From Flavobacteriales bacterium (GTDB lineage: Bacteria; Bacteroidota; Bacteroidia; Flavobacteriales_F; PHOS-HE28), in contig CP129489.1 in the NCBI GenBank assembly GCA_030584065.1, positions 256,797-320,796 on the forward strand: DNA of 64,000 bases. The letters run 5' to 3'. The first letter of the stretch is position 1, and the number at the start of each line of letters is the position of its first letter. The notes beneath the pieces are model-generated. The model worked only from the letters and a program-made list of their open reading frames with translations, did not search any database and was not told the origin of the DNA. Made by a program: the position numbers and the translations under genes. Shown here piece after piece: positions 40,291 through 50,105 of the stretch.

Positions 40291-40854
40291 GTGGAGCACG
40301 CCAACCTCATCACACGCATCCTGGAAGGCGATTCCCGCGCCTACGGGGAGATCGTGCGCCTGTACCAGCACATGGTGCATTCCGTGTGCATGCGGGTGCT
40401 TCGCAATGCGGAGGATGCTGAGGAAGCCACCCAGGATGCCTTCGTGAAGGCCTACCAGAACCTGGACGGATTCGGCGGGTCGGCCAAGTTCAGCACCTGG
40501 CTGTTCAGCATCGCCTACCGCACCGCCATCAGTCACGGCCGGCGGCGACGGACGGACGGCGGTTCGCTCGAGGACCTGGCGCATCACCCTCCCGCAGCAG
40601 CAAATCCGGCTGATGCGCGCCATATGCTGCGCGAACAGCTGGACCGTGCCTTGGCGCTGCTTCCGGCCGATGATGCCTCGATACTGAGCTTCTACTACCT
40701 TGAGGAACTCAGCGTGGAGGAGATCGTAACCATCACCGGGCTGGGGGCGTCGAATGTGAAAGTGCGGTTGCACCGGGCCCGGAAGAAGCTTTCCGAGGCA
40801 TTGGAAAAGCACCTTGGCCCCGAAGCGCAGACGTTACTTTTGAACGATGCCTGA
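40291..40854 (+). CDS. ECF-type RNA polymerase sigma factor
   Basis: The 187-residue protein begins at GTG and has sigma region 2 (EIVRLYQHMVHSVCMRVLRN, AEEATQDAFVKAYQNLDGF, KFSTWLFSIAYRTAISHGRR) and sigma region 4 (ALALLPADDASILSFYYLEE, VEEIVTITGLGASNVKVRLH, RARKKL). It should direct transcription of a small regulon under control of the protein encoded next, whose ATG lies 8 bp inside this gene. The DUF6249 gene runs away on the other strand; the 219-bp gap between them probably holds promoters for both. Confidence 0.95.
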   Translation: MEHANLITRILEGDSRAYGEIVRLYQHMVHSVCMRVLRNAEDAEEATQDAFVKAYQNLDGFGGSAKFSTWLFSIAYRTAISHGRRRRTDGGSLEDLAHHPPAAANPADARHMLREQLDRALALLPADDASILSFYYLEELSVEEIVTITGLGASNVKVRLHRARKKLSEALEKHLGPEAQTLLLNDA

Positions 40855-41224
40855 ACTGAGCGACAAGCAACTGAGGAAGCTGTTCCACGCAGCTGGGCAC
40901 TCCAGCCCTGGAATTGACCTCACGGCACGGATCCTGGCGCGGGCCGCAGTGACGCCCATCGCCCGCCGGGTGAAGGAGCAACCGCTCATCGGGCGGTGGG
41001 GTTGGGCCGGCATCGCGGGATTGGTGGCGGCCCTGCTCATCGTGGCGCGATTCGCTACGGCTGGAGGCCAAGCCGCAGAACCCGCTGTGCCATCCGGATT
41101 CACGGCTTACCTCCAGCATCTGCAGCTGCCGGCAGGCCAATGGCCGCTGTGGGCCATCGGCTGTTCGGCCTGTGCGCTGCTCCTGGTGCTGTTGGACCGC
41201 GCCTTGCAGCGCCGCGCAGCATAG
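40847..41224 (+). CDS. Putative membrane anti-sigma factor
   Basis: The 125-residue protein has a short soluble N-terminal helix region (MPELSDKQLRKLFHAAGHSS), one or two membrane helices (WAGIAGLVAALLIVARFAT and WAIGCSACALLLVLLDRALQ) and a small exposed loop between them. It overlaps the sigma gene by 8 bp, the usual arrangement for a sigma/anti-sigma pair. There is no recognisable ZAS zinc motif (H-x3-C-x2-C), so the assignment rests on position and topology. It converges with tpx (7 bp between stops). Confidence 0.6.
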   Translation: MPELSDKQLRKLFHAAGHSSPGIDLTARILARAAVTPIARRVKEQPLIGRWGWAGIAGLVAALLIVARFATAGGQAAEPAVPSGFTAYLQHLQLPAGQWPLWAIGCSACALLLVLLDRALQRRAA

Positions 41225-41231
41225 GGTCGGC

Positions 41232-41714
41232 TCAGAGCAGCGCCTTCGCGGCATTGAGGGCGGCCTCGTAGTCGGGCTCAGCACCCAGCTCGGGCGTCAC
41301 CTCGCAGTAGCGCACGATACCCTCCTTGTCGATCACGAAGGTGACGCGGCCGAGCACACCGGCCATGGGCCCCTCTGCGATGCGCGTGCCCCAGGCATCC
41401 GCATCGCGGTGCCGGAAATCGCTGCCGGTCTCCACGTTGGCGATCCCTTCAGCAGCGCAGAAGCGGTTGAGCGCGAAGGGGAGGTCGGCAGAGACGGAGA
41501 GCACCTTGGCGCCGAGGCCGGTGGCCTTCTGGTTGAAGGTGCGCGTCTCGGTGGCGCAGACCCCGGTATCGACGCTCGGGAACATCAGCAGCACAACAAC
41601 ATGGCCCTTGTGGTCGGCGAGGCTGGCTTCGGTGCGGTCGTTCTTCACATAGCGGAGGGCGGGGGCGGAGGCTCCGATGGTCGGCAGTTGGCCGCTGAAT
41701 CTGGGTTGGGGCAT
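41232..41714 (-). CDS. tpx: Thiol peroxidase (Tpx-type peroxiredoxin)
   Basis: This periplasmic or cytoplasmic peroxidase reduces H2O2 and alkyl hydroperoxides using thioredoxin. The 160-residue protein has the peroxidatic motif LLMFPSVDTGVCATETRTFN (Cys about residue 53) and the resolving Cys in DLPFALNRFCAAEGIANV, as in the atypical 2-Cys Tpx group. There is no signal peptide. Length is close to E. coli Tpx (168). Confidence 0.95.
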   Translation of the reverse strand: MPQPRFSGQLPTIGASAPALRYVKNDRTEASLADHKGHVVVLLMFPSVDTGVCATETRTFNQKATGLGAKVLSVSADLPFALNRFCAAEGIANVETGSDFRHRDADAWGTRIAEGPMAGVLGRVTFVIDKEGIVRYCEVTPELGAEPDYEAALNAAKALL

Positions 41715-41837
41715 TGGGGAAGATGAGGGTTCGTTGAAATCCGTTCGTTGGTGGGCGGCGGGTCGGGCACCTGCTCAGGCGCCCTTCCGGGTGAGCCATG
41801 AAACGCTGACGCCTTGCGCTAAACCCCTGATCGCGGC

Positions 41838-44093
41838 CTATGGTTCGCGCATGATCCGGGGAATGGCCTCCTCGTAGGTGCGGATGGCATCGGCCACGGC
41901 ACCGAAAGAGCTGCCATCGACCATGAGCTTGCCCTGGGTCACGTGGCCGAGCAGCATGCTGGGCACACGGCTCTGCGCCATGAGGTCGAGGAAGGCATCC
42001 TCGTGCTCCTGCGGCACGGTCACCACGGCGCGGCCCTGCGCCTCGCCGAAGAGGAAGGCATCCTCCCTGACCACGCTGTCGGTGACGATGTCGAAGCCGA
42101 GGCTGCGCGGCATGGCCATCTCGGCGAGGGTCACCCACAGGCCGCCGTCGCTCACGTCGTGGGCGGCGTTGATCAGGCCCTTGCGGATGAGCATGAGCAG
42201 CATGGTGTGCAGGCGCTTCTCCTCGTCGATGCTGAAGTAGGGCGCCGGCGAGCGCTCGATGCCGTGGATGCGGACGAGGTACTCGCTGCTGGCGATGTCG
42301 TCCACCACCTTCCCGAGCAGGAAGATGAGGTCGCCCTTGGCCTTGAAGTCGAGGCTCATGCGCTTGTTGACATCGGGCACGATGCCGACCATGCCGATGG
42401 TGGGCGTGGGGAAGACGGGGATGTTGCTCTTCTCCGTCACCGTATGGTTGTAGAAGCTCACATTGCCTCCGGTGACGGGCGTATCGAGCGCGCGGCAGGC
42501 ATCGCCCATGCCCTTGATGGCCTGCGCGAACTGCCAGTACACCTCGGGGTCGTAGGGATTGCCGAAGTTGAGGCAGTTGGTGACGCCGCAGGGCTCACCG
42601 CCGGTGCAGGCGATGTTGCGCGCGGCCTCGCTCACGGCGATCATGGCGCCGGTGCAGGGGTCGGCGTGCACGTAGCGGCCGTTGCAATCAACCGTGACGG
42701 CGAGGCCCTTGCCGGTCTCGCGCACCAGCACCAGGCCCGCATCGCTGGGGGCGTTGGTGCTCATGTTGTTGGTGCGCACCATGGTGTCGTACTGCTCGCT
42801 CACCCAGCGCTTGCTGGCGATGTTGGGGCTGGCCAGGAGCGCAAAGGCCACCGACTTCAGGTCAGCGGGCTCATCCACGTCCTCGATCCTGAACTTCCTG
42901 TTCTCCGCGATGTAGGCCGGCTCCTTCTGCTCGCGGGTGTACACCGGAGCGCCGCCGCCCAGCACCAGGCTCTCGGCGGGCACTTCGGCGATGAGCTCGC
43001 CGTGCATGTAGTAGCGCAGGGTGCCGCCCTCGGTCACGGTGCCGATCTCCACGCAGTTCAGGTCCCACTTGTCGAAGATGGCCTTCACCTCGGCCTCCCG
43101 GCCCTTCTTCACCACCACCAGCATGCGCTCCTGGCTCTCGCTGAGGAGGATTTCCCACGCGCGCATGCCTTCCTGCCGGGTGGGCACGCGGTCCAGGTGG
43201 ATGTCCATGCCCGCCTCGCCCTTGGCGCTCATCTCACTGGTGCTGCAGGTGATGCCCGCCGCGCCCATGTCCTGCATGCCGATGATGGCATCGGTCTGCG
43301 CCAGTTCGAGCGAGGCTTCGAGCAGCAGCTTCTCCATGAAGGGGTCGCCCACCTGCACGGCCGGCAGGTCGTCCATGCTGGTCTCGGTGATGTCCTTGCT
43401 GGCGAAGCTGGCGCCATGGATGCCGTCCTTGCCTGTGCTGCTGCCCACGATGAACACGGGGTTGCCTGCGCCGTGGCTGGTGGCGCTGATCACGCGGTCG
43501 GTGCGGACGATGCCCACGCTCATGGCGTTCACCAGCGGGTTGGTGGTGTAGCAGGGGTCGAAGTAGACCTCGCCGCCGAGCACGGGCACGCCGAAGGCAT
43601 TGCCGTAGTCGCCGATGCCCTTCACCACGCCGCGCATGTGCCAGCGGCTGCGGCTTTCCTTGCTGATGTCGCCGAAGCGCAGGCTGTTGAGCTGCGCGAT
43701 GGGCCGGGCGCCCATGGTAAAAATGTCGCGGTTGATGCCGCCCACGCCGGTGGCCGCACCTTGGTAGGGCTCGATGGCGCTGGGGTGGTTGTGGCTCTCG
43801 ATCTTGAAGGCGCAGGCCCAGCCGTCGCCGATGTCCACCAGGCCGGCATTCTCCTGGCCCGCCTCGGCCAGCAGCTTCGGTCCGCTGCGGGGCAGGGTCT
43901 TGAGCTGCTTGATGGAATTCTTGTAGGAGCAGTGCTCGCTCCACATGGCACTGTAGATGCTCAGCTCGGTGAAGTTGGGCTGCCGGCCCAGGATCGCGGT
44001 GATCTTGTCGTACTCCTCGGGCAGGAGGCCGAGCTTCTTCGCCGTGTCGACGCCGGCGGGCGCGGTGTCGGGATTGTGGGTGGTGGTGGCCAT
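41838..44093 (-). CDS. purL: Phosphoribosylformylglycinamidine synthase, PurL subunit (small type)
   Basis: This purine enzyme makes FGAM from FGAR, ATP and glutamine-derived ammonia. The 751-residue protein is the small PurL form that needs PurS and PurQ. Motifs: [20 protein letters not shown] with the active-site His, [39 protein letters not shown] and [15 protein letters not shown]. The long complementary frame is a GC artefact. A -7-like TAACTTCG (44107-44100) lies upstream. purB is 20 kb away and on the same strand. Confidence 0.96.
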   Translation of the reverse strand: MATTTHNPDTAPAGVDTAKKLGLLPEEYDKITAILGRQPNFTELSIYSAMWSEHCSYKNSIKQLKTLPRSGPKLLAEAGQENAGLVDIGDGWACAFKIESHNHPSAIEPYQGAATGVGGINRDIFTMGARPIAQLNSLRFGDISKESRSRWHMRGVVKGIGDYGNAFGVPVLGGEVYFDPCYTTNPLVNAMSVGIVRTDRVISATSHGAGNPVFIVGSSTGKDGIHGASFASKDITETSMDDLPAVQVGDPFMEKLLLEASLELAQTDAIIGMQDMGAAGITCSTSEMSAKGEAGMDIHLDRVPTRQEGMRAWEILLSESQERMLVVVKKGREAEVKAIFDKWDLNCVEIGTVTEGGTLRYYMHGELIAEVPAESLVLGGGAPVYTREQKEPAYIAENRKFRIEDVDEPADLKSVAFALLASPNIASKRWVSEQYDTMVRTNNMSTNAPSDAGLVLVRETGKGLAVTVDCNGRYVHADPCTGAMIAVSEAARNIACTGGEPCGVTNCLNFGNPYDPEVYWQFAQAIKGMGDACRALDTPVTGGNVSFYNHTVTEKSNIPVFPTPTIGMVGIVPDVNKRMSLDFKAKGDLIFLLGKVVDDIASSEYLVRIHGIERSPAPYFSIDEEKRLHTMLLMLIRKGLINAAHDVSDGGLWVTLAEMAMPRSLGFDIVTDSVVREDAFLFGEAQGRAVVTVPQEHEDAFLDLMAQSRVPSMLLGHVTQGKLMVDGSSFGAVADAIRTYEEAIPRIMREP

Positions 44094-44139
44094 CGGGCGG
44101 CGAAGTTATTCGCGCCGCCTTGGCGGCAAGGACCGCCGG

Positions 44140-44310
44140 TCAGGACTTCGGCAGGGCTTCGAGGCGCTGCAGCACCGCCTCCGCCTCGGCGCGCTTCAGG
44201 TCGCTGGCCCGGCGGTCGGTGGTGCTCAGGCGGAACGACTCTTCCAGCAGCTTCCGGTACTCGGCCTGCAAGCGCTCGCGCGCGGTCCTCTTCCTGAATG
44301 GATTGAACAT
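44140..44310 (-). CDS. Lacal_2735-family small protein
   Basis: The 56-residue protein MFNPFRKRTARERLQAEYRK continues with LLEESFRLSTTDRRASDLKR and AEAEAVLQRLEAL. This matches the small Bacteroidota family named after Lacal_2735: a short positively charged N-terminus and two helices with the S-T-T-D/N-R-x-x-S-D motif. Function unknown. It starts 82 bp from the divergent TonB-receptor gene and ends 46 bp before the purL start on the same strand. Confidence 0.8.
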   Translation of the reverse strand: MFNPFRKRTARERLQAEYRKLLEESFRLSTTDRRASDLKRAEAEAVLQRLEALPKS

Positions 44311-44392
44311 GCGACGAGAACACCTGAGCGGGCATCCGGTTCGCTGGCCGCATACCAAGGCAAGTGGCGGTCCGTTACTTTGCCGCCCTTCG

Positions 44393-46912
44393 ATGCGCGC
44401 GCTCCTGCTGCTTCTTTGCCTTCTGCCGGCACTGGTCTCCTTCGGCCAGGCCACGGGCACGGTGCAGGGCACGGTGCGCGACGAGACCGGTGCGGCGCTG
44501 CCGATGGCCACGGTATCGGTACCGGGCACCACCATGGGCACGGTGTGCAATGACCGCGGTGAGTTCCGCTTGGAGCTCCCGGCGGGCCTGCCGCACCGCG
44601 TGATGTGGAGCTATTCGGGCACCACGCCCGTCACGGAGGAGGTGGTGGTGAATACGGGCGAGGTGCGCACCATCAACGTGCGGCTGCGCTTCATCACGCT
44701 CGCGCCGGTTGATGTGGAGGGCTCCCGGCGGCTCCGGGAGCTGGGCGTGGAGCGCATCGACCCCAAGCTGGCGCGCATCAATCCCAGCCCGCTGGGCGGT
44801 GTGGAGGCCCTGCTGGTGGGCCAGCTGGGCGTGGTGAGCCGCAACGAGCTGAGCAGCGGCTACAGCGTGCGGGGCGGCAATTTCGATGAGAACCTGGTCT
44901 ATGTGAACGACATCGAGGTGTACCGTCCATTCCTTGTGCGGGCCGGTCAGCAGGAGGGGTTGAGCTTCCCGAACCCCGACATGATCGACCGGATCCAGTT
45001 CAGCGCGGGCGGCTTCGAGGCGCGCTATGGCGACAAGATGAGCAGCGTGCTCGATATCCGCTACCGCCGCCCGCGGGAGTTCGCCGGCACGGCCATGGCC
45101 AGCATCCTGGGCGGCTCCCTGCACATCGAGAATGCCATGCTCGGCCTTCGGCTGCGGCAGACCACCGGGGTGCGCTACCGCACCAACCGCTTCCTGCTCA
45201 GCGGGCTCGACACCAAGGGCGAGTACCGCCCCGTGTACACCGATGTGCAGACCTACTGGACCTACGACCTCACCGACCGCCTGGAGCTCGGCTTCCTCGG
45301 CCTGTACTCACGCAACCAGTACAATGTGGTGCCCGACGACCGCGAGACGGAGTTCGGGCCCTTCAACCAGGCGCTGCGGTTCACGGTGTACTTCGATGGG
45401 CAGGAGCGCACGCAGTTCGAGACCTGGTTCGGTGCGCTCAACCTGAACTACCAGGTGAACAAGGACCTCCTCCTGAAATTCACGGGCAGCACCTACCGCA
45501 CCTTCGAGAGCGAGCGCTTCACCATCCAGGGGCAGTATCGGCTCGGCGAGCTGGAGCGTGACCTGGGGAGCGACCAATTCGGCGAAGTGGTGCGCGACCT
45601 GGGCATCGGCACCTACCTGGACCATGCCCGCAACGACCTGGATGCCACCGTGCACACCCTGGCGCACAAGGGCTATCTGCAGCTGCCGAAGAGCTACCTG
45701 CAATGGGGCGTGGATGCCCGCCTGGAGTCGATCAACGACCGGCTGAACGAGTGGTACCTGCTGGATTCGGCGGATTACAGCGTGCCGCTGAACACGGGCG
45801 AGGACCTCTTCCTCAACAACAGCTTGCGCGCCAGCCTGAGCATGGAGAGCCTGCGCGCCAGCGGCTACCTGCAGAACACCTGGCGCTGGGACTCGGGCAG
45901 CGACCGCTGGTGGACCCTGGTGGCCGGCGTGCGCGCGCAGCACTGGACCTACAACGGGCAGACGGTGGCCAGTCCGCGCGCGCGGCTCACCTGGCATCCC
46001 GGCTGGAAGCGGATCATCCGGCCAGATTCGGTCATCGACCGCGACTACAGCTTCTGGCTGGCCGGCGGGCTCTACTACCAGCCGCCCTTCTACCGCGAAG
46101 TGCGCCGGCTCGACGGCACGCTGAATCCCGACATCCGCGCGCAGCGCAGCATCCACGCGCTGCTCGGCATGGACCGTTGGTTCGACATCTGGGACCGTCC
46201 CTTCAAGTTCACCGCGGAGGCCTACTACAAGCATATGGACGACCTGATCCCCTATGAGGTCGACAACATCCGCATCCGGTACTACGGCACCAACAACGCC
46301 AAGGGCTACGCCACGGGGCTCGACGTGAAGCTTGCCGGCCAGTTCATCGAGGGCATCGACAGCTGGATGAGCATCGGCGTGCTGAGCGCGCGCGAGGACC
46401 TGAAGGATGACTTCTTCTACTGGCGCTTCAATGCCGCGGGCGACACCATCTACCCGGGCTACACGCGCGACAACGTGGCGGTGGACAGCGCACGGGTGGA
46501 GCCCGGCTTCATCCCTCGCCCCACCGACCAGCGGGTGAACGTGGCCATGTTCTTCCAGGATGAGATGCCGCGCTGGCCCAGCTGGAAGGTGCATGTGAAC
46601 CTGGTCTTCGGCACCGGCCTGCCTTTCGGCCCGCCCAACAGCAACCGGTACGCCGATACGCTCCGCACGAGCCTCTACCGGCGGGTGGACATCGGCTTCA
46701 GCAAGCAGTTCCTGGGTGCCGAGGGCCAGAGCCGGCATGGCTGGCGCAAGCACGTGGACGACCTTTGGCTGAGCGCGGAGGTCTTCAACCTGCTCAACAT
46801 CAACAACGTCGCCAACCATACCTGGATCACCGACGTCACCGGCCGCCAGTACTCCATCCCGGACTTCCTCACCCCGCGCCGCTTCAACCTGAAGCTGATC
46901 GCGTGGTTCTGA
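44393..46912 (+). CDS. TonB-dependent receptor with carboxypeptidase-like N-terminal domain
   Basis: The 839-residue outer-membrane receptor has a signal peptide (LLLLLCLLPALVSFGQ), a carboxypeptidase-D-like domain (GTVQGTVRDETGAALPMATV, residues 20-100), a plug domain (VEALLVGQLGVVSRNELSSG, YSVRGGNFDENLVYVNDIEV) and a 22-strand barrel ending FLTPRRFNLKLIAWF. It should import a siderophore, vitamin or glycan across the outer membrane with energy from TonB. No SusD partner gene lies next to it, so it is not a Sus pair. A TTACTTTG element (44376-44383) could be its -7 box. Confidence 0.92.
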   Translation: MRALLLLLCLLPALVSFGQATGTVQGTVRDETGAALPMATVSVPGTTMGTVCNDRGEFRLELPAGLPHRVMWSYSGTTPVTEEVVVNTGEVRTINVRLRFITLAPVDVEGSRRLRELGVERIDPKLARINPSPLGGVEALLVGQLGVVSRNELSSGYSVRGGNFDENLVYVNDIEVYRPFLVRAGQQEGLSFPNPDMIDRIQFSAGGFEARYGDKMSSVLDIRYRRPREFAGTAMASILGGSLHIENAMLGLRLRQTTGVRYRTNRFLLSGLDTKGEYRPVYTDVQTYWTYDLTDRLELGFLGLYSRNQYNVVPDDRETEFGPFNQALRFTVYFDGQERTQFETWFGALNLNYQVNKDLLLKFTGSTYRTFESERFTIQGQYRLGELERDLGSDQFGEVVRDLGIGTYLDHARNDLDATVHTLAHKGYLQLPKSYLQWGVDARLESINDRLNEWYLLDSADYSVPLNTGEDLFLNNSLRASLSMESLRASGYLQNTWRWDSGSDRWWTLVAGVRAQHWTYNGQTVASPRARLTWHPGWKRIIRPDSVIDRDYSFWLAGGLYYQPPFYREVRRLDGTLNPDIRAQRSIHALLGMDRWFDIWDRPFKFTAEAYYKHMDDLIPYEVDNIRIRYYGTNNAKGYATGLDVKLAGQFIEGIDSWMSIGVLSAREDLKDDFFYWRFNAAGDTIYPGYTRDNVAVDSARVEPGFIPRPTDQRVNVAMFFQDEMPRWPSWKVHVNLVFGTGLPFGPPNSNRYADTLRTSLYRRVDIGFSKQFLGAEGQSRHGWRKHVDDLWLSAEVFNLLNINNVANHTWITDVTGRQYSIPDFLTPRRFNLKLIAWF

Positions 46913-46955
46913 GCGGGCCGGAGGCCCATCCCGCCCTGCTTGGCGCGTCGCGGAC

Positions 46956-48782
46956 TCATCCGGCCGACCGGCGCACGAAGAACATGGCCAGCTCGCCCTT
47001 GCCCTTGGCGCCGATGCGGCCGCGCGGCGAGAATGCAAGGCCCGGTTCGTCCTTCACCACCTGAAGCGTCGCCTCGCTGATGTTCACCTCGTCCACGGCG
47101 CCAGCCGACTCCATCCGGGCGGCAGTGTTCACCGTATCGCCCCATACATCGTACTGGAACTTGCTCTCGCCCACGATGCCCGCCACCACGGGGCCGGTGT
47201 GGATTCCGGCCCGCATGCGGAAGGCCGGCAGTCCCTGGGCTCGCCGGTCAGCGGCCCGCTGCTGAAGCCACTCCTGCATCTCCAGCGCTGCACGCAAGGT
47301 ATCGGCGGCGCTGCCCGGGCGCGGGTGGGGCAGGCCGCCGGCGCACATGTAGGCATCGCCGATGGTCTTGATCTTCTCCAGTCCGTGGCGTGCCACCACG
47401 GCATCGAAGGCGCGGAAACAGGTGTCGATCTCCGCCACGAGCTCGTTCGGGCTCAGGCGCTCGCCTAGGGCGGTGAAGTCGTGGAAGTCGGTGAAGAGGA
47501 TGGACACCCCATCCACTTCACGGGCCTGCGCCCGGCCGTGCAACTTGAGTTCGGCGGCGATGGGGGCCGGCAGGATGTTGAGCAGGAGCCTGTCGCTCCG
47601 GTCGCGCTCCTGCTTGATGAGGTTGCGCGAGCGCTGGATGTGCCGCAGCCGGCTCCAGAGGCCGCCGGCGATGAGCAGCACGCCGATGGAGCTGAACAGG
47701 AAGACGCGCTTCTGGTCGCGCTCGCGTGCCAGGCGCTGCTGGTAGGCGAAGTCTGCCTGTCGCTGCTCGTCCACGCGGCGGAGGCTGTCGGCGAGCCGCG
47801 TGCGCTCGAAATCGTAGGTGAGCTCGATCCGCACGATCTCCTTGGCCCGCTTCTCGCCGGAGATGCTGTCGCGCACAGCGATGTAGCGCTTGTGCATCTG
47901 CAGCGCCCGATGGGCGTCCCCCAGCGCCTGGTAGGTCTGGTACAGGCAGCTGTAGCACTGCTCCTTGATCGGCAGGTCGCCTGTTTCGTTGGCGAGGGCG
48001 AGTGCCTCGCTGCAGGTGGCGATGGCCGACCGCAGGCGCCCGGCATGCAGGCGGACCAGTCCGAGCGAGCTCATGGCGTAGGCGTGGGCATGGCTGCCCC
48101 GGTCGTCGGGCTTGAAGAGGGCGAGGCCCCGCTCCAGGTAATGGAGCGCGCTGTCGGTGCGGCCCATCTTGTCGTGACAGACGCCCAGGTTCGTGAAGCA
48201 CACGGGAATCCACCAATGGTGCCCCTCGGCCCTGCGGATGCTGAGGTGGCGCCTGTGGTAGACCAGCGCACTGTCGGTGCGGCCCATCTCCTCCAGCACG
48301 GATCCTATGTTGCCGTAAAGGGTGGCCACCTCCGACCGGATGCCCTGGCGCTGACGGATCATCAGGCTCTTGAGGTAGTAGTAGTGGGCCCGCGGATAGT
48401 TCCTGTCGAAATAGTGGATGGAGCCGATGGCGTTGAGGACCGTGGCGATGCCGGAATCATCGCCCAGCGCCTCGTAGATGGGCAGCGCGGCCTGCAGCTC
48501 GGTGAGGGAGCTGTTGTAGTCGCCCTTCATCATCCAGATGGTGCTGCGCTTCACAAGCACATCGGCGATCGCAGCGCTGTCCTGCAGCGCCACGGCGATG
48601 GCCATGGCTTCCTCCGCCTGGTTCATTGCATCGGCATAGGCGCCATCGGAGAGGGCGGATTCGCAGCTGTCCACGCAAGCCTGCATCCTTGTGCGATCCT
48701 GTGCGGACGTGTCCGCGGACCACACGCAGGCCGCCGCGAGGAGGAGTCGGTGCAAACCGCGCAATGAGACCCCGGCTGCCAT
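46956..48782 (-). CDS. TPR-containing class III adenylate cyclase
   Basis: The 608-residue protein has an N-terminal signal (LLLAAACVWSADTSAQ), six or more TPR repeats (residues 50-310, for example IATVLNAIGSIHYFDRNYPR), a coiled-coil, a membrane segment (VFLFSSIGVLLIAGGLWSRL) and a class III cyclase domain from about residue 430. Metal Asp residues are in SILFTDFHDFT and TIGDAYMCAGG; Lys in IKTIGDAYM and Asp in QYDVWGDTVNTAARMES fit ATP rather than GTP. So periplasmic TPRs would signal through the membrane to cytosolic cAMP synthesis. It converges with the TonB receptor gene. Confidence 0.9.
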   Translation of the reverse strand: MAAGVSLRGLHRLLLAAACVWSADTSAQDRTRMQACVDSCESALSDGAYADAMNQAEEAMAIAVALQDSAAIADVLVKRSTIWMMKGDYNSSLTELQAALPIYEALGDDSGIATVLNAIGSIHYFDRNYPRAHYYYLKSLMIRQRQGIRSEVATLYGNIGSVLEEMGRTDSALVYHRRHLSIRRAEGHHWWIPVCFTNLGVCHDKMGRTDSALHYLERGLALFKPDDRGSHAHAYAMSSLGLVRLHAGRLRSAIATCSEALALANETGDLPIKEQCYSCLYQTYQALGDAHRALQMHKRYIAVRDSISGEKRAKEIVRIELTYDFERTRLADSLRRVDEQRQADFAYQQRLARERDQKRVFLFSSIGVLLIAGGLWSRLRHIQRSRNLIKQERDRSDRLLLNILPAPIAAELKLHGRAQAREVDGVSILFTDFHDFTALGERLSPNELVAEIDTCFRAFDAVVARHGLEKIKTIGDAYMCAGGLPHPRPGSAADTLRAALEMQEWLQQRAADRRAQGLPAFRMRAGIHTGPVVAGIVGESKFQYDVWGDTVNTAARMESAGAVDEVNISEATLQVVKDEPGLAFSPRGRIGAKGKGELAMFFVRRSAG

Positions 48783-48806
48783 GAATGAAAGGTAGGATGC
48801 AGCGGC

Positions 48807-48837
48807 TTGCTGGAAACCATGATGTCAGTTAGCTTTC
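48807..48837 (+). promoter_or_regulatory. Probable promoter of the 48858 gene
   Basis: TTG at 48807-48809, a 20-bp spacer, then TAGCTTTC at 48830-48837, one base off TAnnTTTG. The ATG is 21 bases downstream. Confidence 0.5.
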
Positions 48838-48857
48838 CATGACCAAACCCTACCCCC

Positions 48858-49511
48858 ATGGCCACCGACCCCAAGAAGTACTCCTCCTCATGGCTCTATG
48901 GAACGCTCCTGGTCGGAGCGGCCATGGGTGCAGTGATTTACTATTTCGCATTGCCCAAGGAGCCGTGCCCGCCCTGCCCTGTGCCCGCCGTGAAATGGAC
49001 CTCTTGCTTCGACCTGGAGAATGTCGAGGCCTTGTTGGGGGCTACGGATGGCTGGGGCGCGCGCTTCTACCTGGCCAAGGCCGAAGGCGGCGGCTACGCG
49101 GTGCTGGGCGCCCCGATCAAGGAGGAGGGCAGCCACATCCCTGAAGCGGATGGAACCCTCCGCTTCCGCCTGTACAAGGGCATCTCCGGCGAGCGCACCG
49201 ACATGCTGCTGCTGGACGAGACGGCTGCGGTGGAGGCGGTGAAGGCGGTCGTCCATTCAGGCAGGCCGACCTGGTCGGTGGAGGTGAAGGGGGATGTCCT
49301 GCGCGGGCTGCTGTCCATCAGCGGTGCCAATGGCATCGGCTTCCTGGAGCGGCGGTCGACGGACGGGATCTGGACCTTCGAGCTGGCGCCGGTGAGGTTG
49401 GCCGGTGGCGCAGCCGAGGTCACAGGATCGCCGGGTGACATCCTCGTGGGCGCCTCGCCGTGCCCGGTGAACTGCCCCCGGCCGCCGGAGTACTACCTGC
49501 ACCTGCGTTGA
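48858..49511 (+). CDS. Hypothetical membrane-anchored protein
   Basis: I do not recognise this 217-residue protein. It has one N-terminal membrane helix (LYGTLLVGAAMGAVIYYFAL), then a Pro/Cys-rich linker (PCPPCPVP) and a beta-rich soluble domain without a known motif; a second Cys-Pro segment (PCPVNCPRPP) precedes the C-terminus. The paired Cys-Pro segments are unusual and may form disulfides. The GNAT gene follows after 28 bp on the same strand. Confidence 0.75.
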   Translation: MATDPKKYSSSWLYGTLLVGAAMGAVIYYFALPKEPCPPCPVPAVKWTSCFDLENVEALLGATDGWGARFYLAKAEGGGYAVLGAPIKEEGSHIPEADGTLRFRLYKGISGERTDMLLLDETAAVEAVKAVVHSGRPTWSVEVKGDVLRGLLSISGANGIGFLERRSTDGIWTFELAPVRLAGGAAEVTGSPGDILVGASPCPVNCPRPPEYYLHLR

Positions 49512-49539
49512 GCACCGGCACCAAGGGGATTGCCCGCAG

Positions 49540-50049
49540 ATGGCGCACATGACCGGATTCCTTTTGCGTCCATTCCGCGGGGCGGATCTCCCCGCCCTGG
49601 TGCGGCATGCCAACGACCCCACCGTGGCGGCCCACCTCACGGATGCCTTTCCGCACCCGTACACGGAGGAGCACGGCCGCGCCTTCATCGCGGAAGCTTT
49701 GACGAGCCCGCCGCTCCGGCGGTGCATCGAGGTGGAAGGCGAATGCGCGGGCGCCATCGGCCTTCATCCGAAGCCAGACCTCTGGCGTCGCAACCTGGAG
49801 CTGGGGTATTGGCTTGCGAAGGAGCACCGTGGCAAGGGCATCATGACGGAGGCCATCCGGCAGATGGTGGAGCTGGGCTTCGCCGGATTCCCGGAGGTGA
49901 CACGCATCTACGCCACGCCCTTCGGCAGCAACACCGCTTCGCAGAAGGCGCTGGAAAAGGCCGGATTCAAGCTGGAGGCGAAGCTGGAAGGCACCTTGGT
50001 GAAGAACGGCAGGGTGGAGGATGAGTGGATCTATGCGGTGAGGCGATGA
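49540..50049 (+). CDS. GNAT acetyltransferase (RimJ/RimL-like)
   Basis: The 169-residue protein is a GNAT enzyme of the ribosomal-protein or aminoglycoside RimJ/RimL kind: FLLRPFRGADLPALVRHAND at the start, the central ELGYWLAKEHRGKGIMTEAI with the acetyl-CoA loop (R-G-K-G-I-M), and SNTASQKALEKAGFKLEAKL. It would use acetyl-CoA to acetylate an amine, possibly an N-terminal residue of a protein. It is followed by the beta-helix gene, whose upstream ATG at 50046 overlaps its TGA. Confidence 0.9.
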   Translation: MAHMTGFLLRPFRGADLPALVRHANDPTVAAHLTDAFPHPYTEEHGRAFIAEALTSPPLRRCIEVEGECAGAIGLHPKPDLWRRNLELGYWLAKEHRGKGIMTEAIRQMVELGFAGFPEVTRIYATPFGSNTASQKALEKAGFKLEAKLEGTLVKNGRVEDEWIYAVRR

Positions 50050-50105
50050 GCGGCCTGCAGAACTGCGGAGGCGCAGCGGAACCGGGAATGGTCTGGTTCG
50101 AGCGC

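Noticed and set aside
41943..44297. 784-residue plus-strand frame antisense to purL
   Set aside because: Ala/His/Glu-rich low-complexity translation with no domain; purL is intact on the other strand.
45308..47038. 576-residue minus-strand frame opposite the TonB receptor
   Set aside because: Val/His/Ala-rich shadow; overlaps conserved receptor motifs and the cyclase 3' end.
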